Shown piece after piece: positions 8,452 to 15,166 of a DNA stretch of 16,784 bases. The position numbers and the translations under genes were made by a program. The stretch comes from Mollicutes bacterium (lineage in GTDB: Bacteria; Bacillota_I; Bacilli_A; RF39; UBA660): positions 1 through 16,784 of the forward strand of contig DUUS01000065.1 of NCBI GenBank assembly GCA_012841465.1. Direction: 5' to 3'. Each line of letters opens with the position of its first letter. The stretch's first letter is position 1. The notes beneath the pieces are model-generated. The model saw nothing but the letters and a program-made list of their open reading frames with translations, was not told the origin of the DNA and made no database searches.

Positions 8452-11400
8452 TATAATTCCTCCCCACTGTCTTCTTGAGTTTTTGATTCTTTTTCTTTTG
8501 GTTTATCTTCTGGTTCTTCTTTAGTTTCTGCCTCTTTTGTGGTTTCTTCTTCTACATTGTCTTGTTTAGGTTTTTCTTCTTCATTAATCTCAATTTTTTT
8601 AACTTCAACTGCCTCATTTGGTTTATCGACAGCTACTGAGCTAACATCAATTTCATCAATTGTTATCGCATCAGCTGAAGCTTCTTCTGCTTCCTCTAGT
8701 TCTTTAAGTTCATGTTTTTTATCTTCATTGTCAATTATTTCAACATTTAGACCTAGTGCTTGGAATTCTTTAATTAATACTCTAAAGCTTTCTGGTACTC
8801 CAGCACCTTTAACAGTTTTACCTTTAACAAGAGCTTCATATACTTTAACTCTACCGACTATATCATCTGATTTTACAGTTAGTATTTCTTGAAGAACATG
8901 GGCTGCTCCATAAGCATACAGTGCCCAAACTTCCATTTCACCAAATCTTTGACCACCAAACTGTGCTTTACCACCAAGTGGTTGCTGAGTTACTAGTGAG
9001 TATGGTCCAGTTGATCTAGCGTGAAGTTTATCATCTACCATGTGGTGTAGTTTAATCATGTACATGACTCCAACTGCTACTTTGTTTTCAAAAGGTTCTC
9101 CAGTTCTTCCATCATATAGAATGGTTTTTCCATCTGGATCCATTTTTGCTTTTTCCATTTCAGCATGGATTTCATCAACAGTTGCTCCATCAAAGACAGG
9201 AGTTGCATATTTAACGCCTAGTTTTTTACCAGCCATTCCTAGGTGTAGTTCTAGAATTTGTCCTAGGTTCATTCTTGATGGTACTCCAAGAGGATTTAAA
9301 ATCATATCTACAGGAGTTCCATCTGGAAGGTATGGCATATCTTCTTCTGGAAGTACTAAACTAATAACACCTTTGTTACCATGTCTTCCAGCCATTTTGT
9401 CACCAATTTGGATTTTTCTTTTTTGAATTATATATACTCTTACTATTTTAGATACACCAGCACCTAATTCATCTGAGTTTTCTTTAGTATAAACTTTAAC
9501 ATCATGAATAATACCACCAGCACCGTGAGCAACTCTTAAAGAAGTATCTCTAACTTCTCTAGTTTTCTCACCAAAGATTGCATGTAGTAATTTTTCTTCA
9601 CTTGTTAATTCTTGAACACCTTTTGGAGTTACTTTTCCAACTAAGATGTCTCCTTCTTTTACTTCAGTTCCGATTTTGATAATTCCATCTTTATCTAAAT
9701 TTTTACGAGAATCTTCACTAACATTAGGTATGTCTCTAGTGATTTCTTCAGGTCCTAATTTAGTATCTCTACAATCTACATCATAATGTTCGATATGTAG
9801 TGATGTATAAACATCATCTTTAACTAATCTTTCATTTAATATAATAGCATCTTCATAGTTATAGCCGTCGAAAGCCATAAAAGCAACAGTCATGTTTTTA
9901 CCAAGAGCAAGCTCACCACCATCAGTTGATGGACCGTCTGCTATAACCATTCCAGCTTTTACTTTATCGCCTTTTTTAACTAAAGGTATATGGTTAATGT
10001 TACTTTCAGCATTACTTCTTTCAAAGTTAGCTAAATAATATATATCTTTATCTTTAGCATTTTTAACAATAATTTTTTTAGAATCAGCATACTCTACAAT
10101 ACCATCAGCTTTAGCAAGTATTAAAGAGCCTGAATCTCTAGCAGCGATATATTCAACACCAGTACCAACAATTGGTGAATCAGATTTAAGTAGTGGTACT
10201 GCTTGTCTTTGCATGTTTGAACCCATTAATGCTCTTGTTGCATCATCATGGTCTAAAAATGGAATACAGCTTGTTGTAATCGATACAATTTGACTTGGTG
10301 CGACGTCTATATAATTTACTTCTTCTGCTTTTACTAAAACATTATCACCATTTAATCTTGCTACTACTTCATCTTCAGCAATAATATCATCTTTCATTTC
10401 AATAGTAGCTTGACTTATATAAAAGTCAGCTTCTTCATCTGCAGTTAAATAATCAATTTTATCAAGTACTTTACGATTTTCAACTTTACGGTATGGAGTC
10501 ATGATAAATCCATATTCATTTATTTTGGCATATGATGCAAGTGAGGTAATTAAACCAATATTTGCACCTTCTGGAGATTCAATCGGACAAATTCTTCCAT
10601 AGTGACTTACGTTTACGTCCCTTACTTCCATTCCAGCACGGTCTCTCATTAAACCGCCAGGTCCAAGTGATGAAAGTCTTCTTTTATCAGTTAATTCTGC
10701 AATTGGATTTATTTGATCCATGAATTTAGATAATTGACTTGATCCGAAGAATTCTTTAAGTGCGGCAGTTACTGGTCTTATATTAATTAAAGTTTTTGGA
10801 GTGACTGCTTCTATTTCTTGAGTAGTCATTCTTTCTCTAATTACTCTTTCCATTCTTGACATACCAGTTCTAAATTGATTTTGGATTAATTCTCCAACTT
10901 GTCTTACTCTTCTATTTCCAAGGTGATCTATCTCATCAATACTTCCAATTTCTGAAAGTAAATTTAAATAATAACTTACTGATGCATATATATCACTTAT
11001 AGTTAATCTTCTCTCATCGATACTTTGATCATTTCCGATAATAGTAGTTACTTTTTCAGGATTTGTTTTATCGTATACTAAAACTGTCTGAACCTTATTA
11101 TAAGTATCTAAATCATCATTTATCATTACTTCTTTAAGGTTTAGACCTTTTTCAAAATATGGTCTTAATTCTTCTAGTTTAGCTTTATCTACTACTTCAC
11201 CTTTTTTAGCAATTATTTTTTTACCATCTTTTAAGTTCTCAGCTAAAGTGCAACCTAAAAGTCGATCTAAAATATTAAGTTTTTTATTAAACTTATAACG
11301 CCCTACTTTTGCTAAGTCATAGCGAAAACGATCAAAAAATCTAACAATTAATTGATTCTTAGCACTATCTAAAGTAGCAGGTTCTCCCGGTCTTAATTTT

Positions 11401-12113
11401 TCATATAATTCTATTAGAGCTTCATCAGTATTTTTAGTATTATCTTTCTCAAGTGCATTTGAAATATATTGATTTTCACCAAACAATTCGAAAATAGATT
11501 CATCACTTGTAAGTCCGATAGCTCTAAGTAGTGTTGTTATAGGAAGTTTTCTAGTACGGTCTATTCTTACATAAACCACATCTCTAGCATCTATTTCATA
11601 TTCAAGCCAGGTTCCTTTATTAGGAATAACTTCTCCAGTTACTACGGGTCTACCATTTTTATCAAATTCTTTTTTAAAATAAATTGATGGACTTCGTACA
11701 AGCTGAGATACAATAACTCTCTCTACTCCATTAATGATAAAAGTTCCTGATTCGGTCATTAAAGGCATATCACCTAAAAAGACTTCTTGTTCTTTTACTT
11801 CTCCTGTTTCATGAATAAAAACACGCGCCTGTACTTTTAAAGGACAAGAGTATGTCACCATACGTTCTTTTGATTCCTTAATACTATAACGCGGCTCATC
11901 AAAAGAATATTCGCCGAATTCTAGCGAAATATTACCAGTGAAACTTTCTACAGGAAAGAGATCTTCAAAGATTTCCTTTATCCCTTCTTCTAAAAACCAT
12001 GCATATGATTTTTTTTGTATTTCTAACAAGTCTGTTAACTCTAAGTTGTTTGTCGTTTTAGAGAAAGACACTCTTTCCCTATGGTCACCAAATTTCATTT
12101 TTTTGTATGCCAC
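8451..12113 (-). CDS. rpoB: RNA polymerase subunit beta, GTG start, rifamycin-resistant type residues, long acidic tail
   Basis: 1220 residues, complete. The start is GTG (12111-12113), giving MAYKKMKFGDHRERVSF, which aligns with the N-terminus of other Bacilli RpoB. GGGGTG lies 7 nt upstream and no in-frame ATG lies before codon 6. The rifamycin pocket is at 457-487 (GSSQLSKFMDQ...TDKRRLSSLGPGG). Relative to E. coli numbering (offset 50), Lys463 stands for Gln513, Ile468 for Asn518, Ala472 for Ser522 and Asp476 for His526. Active-site blocks are intact: ICPIESPEGANIGL (508-521), the region before MAGRHGNKG (907-915) and GGKAQFGGQRFGEMEVWAL (1047-1065). The conserved part ends near 1128. Residues about 1135-1220 are an acidic, Glu/Lys-rich, probably disordered tail. 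The last base is shared with the rpoC start. It has its own promoter within and after the end of the methyltransferase gene. Confidence 0.99.
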   Translation of the reverse strand: MAYKKMKFGDHRERVSFSKTTNNLELTDLLEIQKKSYAWFLEEGIKEIFEDLFPVESFTGNISLEFGEYSFDEPRYSIKESKERMVTYSCPLKVQARVFIHETGEVKEQEVFLGDMPLMTESGTFIINGVERVIVSQLVRSPSIYFKKEFDKNGRPVVTGEVIPNKGTWLEYEIDARDVVYVRIDRTRKLPITTLLRAIGLTSDESIFELFGENQYISNALEKDNTKNTDEALIELYEKLRPGEPATLDSAKNQLIVRFFDRFRYDLAKVGRYKFNKKLNILDRLLGCTLAENLKDGKKIIAKKGEVVDKAKLEELRPYFEKGLNLKEVMINDDLDTYNKVQTVLVYDKTNPEKVTTIIGNDQSIDERRLTISDIYASVSYYLNLLSEIGSIDEIDHLGNRRVRQVGELIQNQFRTGMSRMERVIRERMTTQEIEAVTPKTLINIRPVTAALKEFFGSSQLSKFMDQINPIAELTDKRRLSSLGPGGLMRDRAGMEVRDVNVSHYGRICPIESPEGANIGLITSLASYAKINEYGFIMTPYRKVENRKVLDKIDYLTADEEADFYISQATIEMKDDIIAEDEVVARLNGDNVLVKAEEVNYIDVAPSQIVSITTSCIPFLDHDDATRALMGSNMQRQAVPLLKSDSPIVGTGVEYIAARDSGSLILAKADGIVEYADSKKIIVKNAKDKDIYYLANFERSNAESNINHIPLVKKGDKVKAGMVIADGPSTDGGELALGKNMTVAFMAFDGYNYEDAIILNERLVKDDVYTSLHIEHYDVDCRDTKLGPEEITRDIPNVSEDSRKNLDKDGIIKIGTEVKEGDILVGKVTPKGVQELTSEEKLLHAIFGEKTREVRDTSLRVAHGAGGIIHDVKVYTKENSDELGAGVSKIVRVYIIQKRKIQIGDKMAGRHGNKGVISLVLPEEDMPYLPDGTPVDMILNPLGVPSRMNLGQILELHLGMAGKKLGVKYATPVFDGATVDEIHAEMEKAKMDPDGKTILYDGRTGEPFENKVAVGVMYMIKLHHMVDDKLHARSTGPYSLVTQQPLGGKAQFGGQRFGEMEVWALYAYGAAHVLQEILTVKSDDIVGRVKVYEALVKGKTVKGAGVPESFRVLIKEFQALGLNVEIIDNEDKKHELKELEEAEEASADAITIDEIDVSSVAVDKPNEAVEVKKIEINEEEKPKQDNVEEETTKEAETKEEPEDKPKEKESKTQEDSGEEL

Positions 12114-12145
12114 TAAATTTCACCCCAAACATTATTTTTAAACAT
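12113..12145 (-). CDS. Possible 10-codon leader ORF ending on the rpoB start codon
   Basis: ATG at 12145 opens a frame MFKNNVWGEI that stops with TAG at 12113-12115. That TAG shares its G with the rpoB GTG start (TAGTG). The rpoB ribosome binding site lies inside it. Upstream only a weak TTAAGA-like site is seen. It could couple ribosomes onto the GTG start, or be chance. Confidence 0.2.
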   Translation of the reverse strand: MFKNNVWGEI

Positions 12146-12169
12146 ATCTTAACTAACAAGAGAAGATAT
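12144..12169 (-). promoter_or_regulatory. Inverted repeat in the rpoB leader
   Basis: A perfect 7-bp inverted repeat (ATATCTT / AAGATAT) with a 12-nt loop lies in the leader transcript, between the rpoB promoter and the ribosome binding site. There is no T-run directly after it, so it does not look like a terminator. It could be an RNA hairpin or a DNA-binding site. Confidence 0.4.
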
Positions 12170-12183
12170 AGCTCCAATTTAAA

Positions 12184-12213
12184 ATTCTAACAAGTTTACA
12201 CATAACTTGTCAA
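12184..12213 (-). promoter_or_regulatory. Promoter of rpoBC with an inverted repeat in the spacer
   Basis: TTGACA (12208-12213) and TAGAAT (12184-12189) are 18 nt apart on the minus strand. The TGA of the -35 box is also the stop codon of the methyltransferase gene (12210-12212). The spacer contains ACAAGTT and AACTTGT (12190-12196 and 12204-12210) as a perfect 7-bp inverted repeat with a 7-nt gap. Confidence 0.75.
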
Positions 12214-12800
12214 GCACATTTTGCCCTTATTACATAAAATCCTTTATTTTTTATCATGATTTCACTATTTTTAGTCTTTTTTAAGTTTTTATGAATAGTT
12301 TTAACTCCATGATTGTTTCTCATCACAAACCAAAGCTCACCATTTTCTTTTAAATAATTAAAGGATTCATTAATTATTTTTTCATAGATTTTCTTTCCTG
12401 CTTTGATCGGTGGATTAGTAATAATTACATCATACTTATCTTTTATGTTTTCATAAACATCACTTTCCCATACTTTAGCATTTACTTTATTTTCTTTTAT
12501 ATTCATTTTACATAAATGAATTGCTCTTTTATTTACATCGATCATATCTACATCACAGTTCATTATTTTAGCAAGTGATATTCCAAGAAGACCATATCCA
12601 CATCCAACATCTAAGACCTTTACATTTTTTCTTCCATTAATAAAATAACTCTCAAGCAGAGTTTGACTTCCTAAATCAATTTTATCTTTTGAAAATACAC
12701 CCAAATCACTCTTCAGACTAATATTATATTCATTATATGAATAGTTTAGAACTTTTAATTTACTTTTTAATGAAGTATTATTAGTAAAATATTGGTTCAT
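12210..12800 (-). CDS. ybxB: RsmC-like class I SAM-dependent methyltransferase (YbxB type)
   Basis: 196 residues with the C-terminal catalytic fold of the RsmC/RlmG rRNA methyltransferases. VLDVGCGYGLLG (62-73) is the S-adenosylmethionine-binding loop, DMIDVN at 85-90 the acidic strand end, and TNPPIKAG (128-135) the NPP[FWYI]-type active-site motif of enzymes that methylate an exocyclic amino group of a base in nucleic acid. The probable substrate is a guanine in 16S or 23S rRNA, inferred from family. The protein lacks the extra N-terminal domain of E. coli RsmC. In B. subtilis the orthologue ybxB lies between rplL and rpoB. Here it keeps its place before rpoB, but rplJ-rplL are absent upstream. 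AAAGGGG lies 8-9 nt before the ATG, and it has its own promoter. Confidence 0.88.
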   Translation of the reverse strand: MNQYFTNNTSLKSKLKVLNYSYNEYNISLKSDLGVFSKDKIDLGSQTLLESYFINGRKNVKVLDVGCGYGLLGISLAKIMNCDVDMIDVNKRAIHLCKMNIKENKVNAKVWESDVYENIKDKYDVIITNPPIKAGKKIYEKIINESFNYLKENGELWFVMRNNHGVKTIHKNLKKTKNSEIMIKNKGFYVIRAKCA

Positions 12801-12827
12801 ACACTAACCCCTTTAAAATATGTACTT

Positions 12828-12856
12828 ATTCTATCTTAAAATAAAGGTTATGTCAA
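12828..12856 (-). promoter_or_regulatory. Promoter of the ybxB-rpoB-rpoC unit
   Basis: TTGACA (12851-12856), a 17-nt spacer and TAGAAT (12828-12833) on the minus strand form a near-perfect SigA promoter. The -35 box directly abuts the T-tract of the hup terminator, so this promoter starts a unit separate from hup. Confidence 0.85.
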
Positions 12857-12884
12857 CAAAAAAAGAAACCATCTAGGCTTCTTT
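12857..12884 (-). terminator. Rho-independent terminator of hup
   Basis: On the minus strand AAAGAAGCC and GGTTTCTTT pair over 9 bp (one G-U) around loop TAGAT, followed directly by a T-run. It lies 17 nt after the hup stop. Confidence 0.85.
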
Positions 12885-12901
12885 CTTATAATCGTTAATT
12901 C

Positions 12902-13174
12902 TTAGTTTAAAGCATCTTTAAGTTTGCTTCCTGCTTTAAACGTAGCAGCAACTTTAGCTGGAATACGAATTTTTTCTTTTGTTAATGGATTAATTCCATC
13001 TCTTGCAGCACGTTCTTTTGCAGTAAATGTTCCGAATCCTACTAAAGAAACTCTTCCACCAGTTTTTAATCCTTCTGTAATTCCGTCAATTGTTGCTTGA
13101 AGCGCACGAGCAGCATCTGCTTTTGTTAAATCAGCGTTTTCAGCAATAAATTCTACTAATTCTGTTTTAGACAT
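12902..13174 (-). CDS. hup: DNA-binding protein HU
   Basis: 90 residues, the usual HU length. MSKTELVEFIAENADL begins the helical dimerisation part, SLVGFGTF (43-50) the conserved beta turn, and INPLTKEKIRIPAKV (61-75) the DNA-binding arm with Pro63, the residue that intercalates into DNA. The usual Arg before Asn-Pro is Ile here, a minor change. GSKLKDALN closes the C-terminal helix. HU compacts the nucleoid and bends DNA as a dimer. GGGAGGT lies before the ATG. In B. subtilis the hbs gene directly follows spoIVA. Here spoIVA lies about 2 kb upstream on the same strand with accessory genes between. It is single-gene transcribed, with a terminator behind it and a promoter about 50 nt before it. 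Confidence 0.98.
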   Translation of the reverse strand: MSKTELVEFIAENADLTKADAARALQATIDGITEGLKTGGRVSLVGFGTFTAKERAARDGINPLTKEKIRIPAKVAATFKAGSKLKDALN

Positions 13175-13204
13175 AACGATTACCTCCCATTCCTTTATTT
13201 ATAA

Positions 13205-13214
13205 GGCAATTGCC
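13205..13214. promoter_or_regulatory. Perfect 10-bp palindrome near the hup transcription start
   Basis: GGCAATTGCC lies about 10-20 nt downstream of the hup -10 region, near the expected start of transcription. It is the most GC-rich short stretch in the intergenic region. It may be an operator, but no regulator can be named. Confidence 0.3.
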
Positions 13215-13221
13215 CTACAAG

Positions 13222-13255
13222 TATAAATTATCAGATAATATATCAAAATGCAATA
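13222..13255 (-). promoter_or_regulatory. hup promoter (copy 1 of a 34-bp repeated promoter)
   Basis: On the minus strand TTGCAT (13248-13253), 17 nt and TAATTT (13225-13230) preceded by TGA form an extended -10 promoter. TATACT at 13220-13225 with TTTGAT at 13242-13247 (16-nt spacer) is an alternative. The 34 bp match 14233-14266 at 30 positions without gaps. Confidence 0.6.
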
Positions 13256-13307
13256 CAAATATCAGTTTTTATAAAAATAATGATGTATTTTGGCTATATT
13301 TCATGAC

Positions 13308-13331
13308 TTTTAGTCCATATTTAATGTTTTT
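13308..13331. repeat. Direct repeat downstream of the first paralogue, copy 1
   Basis: 24 bp that match 13857-13880 at 23 positions. Each copy lies a short way downstream of one of the two related membrane-protein genes, so the duplicated unit includes 3' flanking DNA. Confidence 0.7.
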
Positions 13332-13357
13332 CAACCTAAATTGTTATCTTTATTATA

Positions 13358-13689
13358 CTAAGCAATTCCTAAATACGTTAATAAATATATTAATAAATAC
13401 ATTAATGATGTTAATGTTGAAATAACAACAGAAATCCAGTTTAATTTATTATATCTTTTATCTTTTTCAAAAATTAATCCAATAACAGCAACAATTAAAC
13501 TTAAGATATATAAGGATAGCTTACTTAATACTATAACTATAAAATACAATGGCAAATCTTTAAACATTTCCTCGACAGCACGAGGAAACATCACCATATG
13601 ATACATCAAAAATCCAATAAGTATAATATATGGATATAAGCATAATGCTAATGATACAAATGGACTTATCGCTTTTTTTCTTTTTTCAT
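13358..13689 (-). pseudogene. Small membrane protein gene, paralogue A, frame broken at an A AAA AAG slippery site
   Basis: ATG at 13689 has AGGAG 5 nt upstream but reads only MKKEKKR before TAA. The zero-frame codons end in the heptamer A AAA AAG. A -1 slip there continues as AISPFVSLALCLYPY and so on to TAG at 13358, giving a 110-residue protein. This N-terminus is then identical to paralogue B (MKKEKKAISPF). The restored protein has four likely membrane segments (near 8-32, 48-70 and two C-terminal) and the block GLIFEKDKRYNKLNWISVVIS. No ATG lies in frame upstream of the membrane part. The only in-frame upstream start is a TTG at 13744 without a ribosome binding site. It is either a one-base-deletion pseudogene, a slippage-dependent or phase-variable gene, or a homopolymer sequencing error. 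Function is unknown. Confidence 0.65.
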
Positions 13690-13856
13690 TTAAACTCCTG
13701 TTTTTCTTACAATTATAAATAGCAATTAATAAATAATAAAGCAATTTATATTATTTAAAATAAAAGATGTTTTCTTATCTTTTTATTTTTTTGCAGTAAC
13801 GCTTCTATAAAAAATCCTTTATATTACATGGGTGAAACAAGTTCTTTTCTTCTTGT

Positions 13857-13880
13857 TTTTAGTCAATATTTAATGTTTTT
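13857..13880. repeat. Direct repeat downstream of the second paralogue, copy 2
   Basis: Matches 13308-13331 at 23 of 24 positions, 549 bp away. The C-terminal blocks of the two paralogues are about 555 bp apart, so the spacing agrees with one duplicated unit. Confidence 0.7.
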
Positions 13881-13890
13881 TGATATTATA

Positions 13891-13912
13891 ATAACTTCTA
13901 AAAGTAAGTTAT
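13891..13912 (-). terminator. Weak hairpin after paralogue B
   Basis: ATAACTT and AAGTTAT form a perfect 7-bp stem with an 8-nt loop just after the TAG of paralogue B. The tract after it on the minus strand is AT-rich but not a clear T-run, so termination may be inefficient. Confidence 0.3.
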
Positions 13913-13914
13913 AT

Positions 13915-14213
13915 CTAACCTATTTCTAAAAACATTAACAAAAACATTAATGATGTTAATCCTGATATAACAACAGAAATCCAGTTTAATTTATTGAACC
14001 TTTTATTTTTTTCAAATATTAATCCGATTATAGATACAATTAAACTTAAGATGAAAAAATATACTCCAAATTCTAAAAACAAAGATATAAGTCCAAACAT
14101 TTCTTCACCTGGGTGTTAAATGGTATTATGTGTGGTAGTGATAAAGAAGCATATGGAAATAAACATATTGTTAATGATATAAAAGGACTTATGGCTTTTT
14201 TCTCTTTTTTCAT
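13915..14213 (-). pseudogene. Small membrane protein gene, paralogue B, split by an internal deletion
   Basis: ATG at 14213 with GGAGGTG upstream opens MKKEKKAISPFISLTICLFPYA and continues to TAG at 14073 (46 codons). Compared with paralogue A, the stretch between the shared CCATAT and ATGTTT is 50 instead of 60 nt, so the frame shifts by one. The rest of the protein (SLIVSIIGLIFEKNKRFNKLNWISVVIS) lies in another frame starting at ATG 14100 and ending at TAG 13915, 61 codons. That ATG has AGGTG 5 nt upstream, so the C-terminal two-helix piece could still be made by reinitiation. The C-terminal block is nearly identical to A, showing recent duplication. No function is recognisable. A decayed gene is the most likely reading. 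Confidence 0.65.
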
Positions 14214-14232
14214 TTTAACACCTCCTATCAAC

Positions 14233-14266
14233 TATAAATTATCAAAGAATATATAACAATGCAATA
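14233..14266 (-). promoter_or_regulatory. Promoter of paralogue B (copy 2 of the hup promoter repeat)
   Basis: TTGCAT (14259-14264), 17 nt and TAATTT (14236-14241) with TGA before it, on the minus strand. 30 of 34 positions equal the hup promoter at 13222-13255. Confidence 0.6.
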
Positions 14267-14289
14267 AATATGAAGAAAAAATTTTAAAA

Positions 14290-14331
14290 ATAAACGGTAT
14301 TTTCCATAAATAAAAATGGTTAACCGTTTAT
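14290..14331 (-). terminator. Terminator of the Fic gene
   Basis: ATAAACGGT and ACCGTTTAT form a perfect 9-bp outer stem, with an inner CCAT/ATGG stem, followed by a T-rich tract on the minus strand. The Fic stop codon (14320-14322) lies inside the hairpin. Confidence 0.7.
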
Positions 14332-15075
14332 ATTTTCTTCTTTAATTACATTATCAATAGCATTGATATAATAATCAAGTTCTTTTTCTTCTAACTGATA
14401 AATTAATTCTAAAAAAGGGGTTAGATTACCTGCTGTTGCATATTCGTCTAAGGTATCATAGTATTTATATCGATCTTCTTTTTTTATAGATACCGGAAGA
14501 TATCCATTTTTAATTAATTGATAATTCATTATAATTCTAGAAGTTCTTCCGTTTCCATCCTCAAAAGGATGGATTTTAACAAACTCCGCATGAGTGTATG
14601 CAGCGATTTCAAAATCATTATAATTATTATCTTCTAATGATTGATAAAACTTTTGAAGTTCGTAGTAAGCCTTGTTTGGACTTAAAGGAGTATGCTTTGC
14701 TCCAGTTATTTTGACATCAACAGTTCGATATATGCCACCAATTATAATATCCTTCATTAATATATAATGGATTTCTTTTACCTTATCTTCATCAAGCTTT
14801 TCATTATTTTTTACACATTCTAAGACGTAATTCCAAGCCTTATTATGATTAACTACTTCATATATTTCGTTTAAGTGTTTTGCATGAACAGATAATTTGT
14901 CTTCAAGCAATAATTTTGTTTCCATTAAAGTCAGAGTGTTTCCTTCAATAGCTGTAGAATTGTGAGTAAAATTTATATTAAAATCTTCGTTATAATTTTC
15001 TAATACACTTTGACTAAGTTTGTTTTTATTTAAAAGTACAAAATCTCTTTTCTTTCTTAAGTTTTTATAGTTCAT
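14320..15075 (-). CDS. Class II Fic domain protein (predicted AMP-transferase/toxin-like enzyme)
   Basis: 251 residues from ATG at 15075. AGGTGG lies 5 nt before it. A GTG nine bases upstream would overlap that site and is not preferred. The catalytic loop HPFEDGNGRTSR (169-180) matches the full consensus HPFx(D/E)GNGRxxR, with catalytic His169, Asp173 for metal and Arg177/Arg180 for phosphate, so it should transfer AMP (or another nucleotide part) to a hydroxyl on a target protein. Near the N-terminus STAIEG (40-45) matches the inhibitory motif (S/T)xxxE(G/N). An inhibitory helix in front of the Fic core defines class II, in which Glu44 blocks ATP until released. KHTPLSP (about 127-133) fits the target-binding flap. 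No separate antitoxin gene is adjacent, as expected for this class. It has its own promoter and terminator between spoIVA and hup, which suggests acquired DNA. The target is unknown. Confidence 0.93.
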   Translation of the reverse strand: MNYKNLRKKRDFVLLNKNKLSQSVLENYNEDFNINFTHNSTAIEGNTLTLMETKLLLEDKLSVHAKHLNEIYEVVNHNKAWNYVLECVKNNEKLDEDKVKEIHYILMKDIIIGGIYRTVDVKITGAKHTPLSPNKAYYELQKFYQSLEDNNYNDFEIAAYTHAEFVKIHPFEDGNGRTSRIIMNYQLIKNGYLPVSIKKEDRYKYYDTLDEYATAGNLTPFLELIYQLEEKELDYYINAIDNVIKEENING

Positions 15076-15098
15076 ATTATCCACCTAACTTTATATAA

Positions 15099-15127
15099 AG
15101 TATACTATGAAATGTTTTTTTAAACAA
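15099..15127 (-). promoter_or_regulatory. Promoter of the Fic gene
   Basis: TTGTTT (15122-15127), 17 nt with a run of seven A, and TATACT (15099-15104) on the minus strand. The leader to the ATG at 15075 is about 17 nt. Confidence 0.65.
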
Positions 15128-15138
15128 TGATTTTTCAT

Positions 15139-15166
15139 AAAAAAAATCTTCTGTTGAAGACTTTTT
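15139..15166 (-). terminator. Terminator of spoIVA
   Basis: On the minus strand AGTCTTC and GAAGATT pair (one G-U) around loop AACA, flanked by A-run and T-run so the stem can extend. It begins directly at the spoIVA stop. Confidence 0.85.

Noticed and set aside
13210..13425. Plus-strand ORF of 71 codons between hup and paralogue A
   Set aside because: It covers the hup promoter and the end of paralogue A on the other strand. It has no ribosome binding site and a composition expected from AT-rich DNA.
13690..13744. Longer paralogue A starting at TTG 13744
   Set aside because: There is no ribosome binding site before it, and the added residues are absent from paralogue B. A start at 13689 with slippage fits the paralogue.
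13835..13858. Hairpin AAACAAG/CTTGTTT with a T-run on the plus strand
   Set aside because: No plus-strand gene ends here. On the minus strand no T-run follows. It may be a terminator remnant but nothing supports a role.
13357..14266. CRISPR array or insertion sequence behind the repeats
   Set aside because: There are only two copies each of 24- and 34-bp repeats at wide spacing, no regular spacers, no terminal inverted repeats and no transposase.
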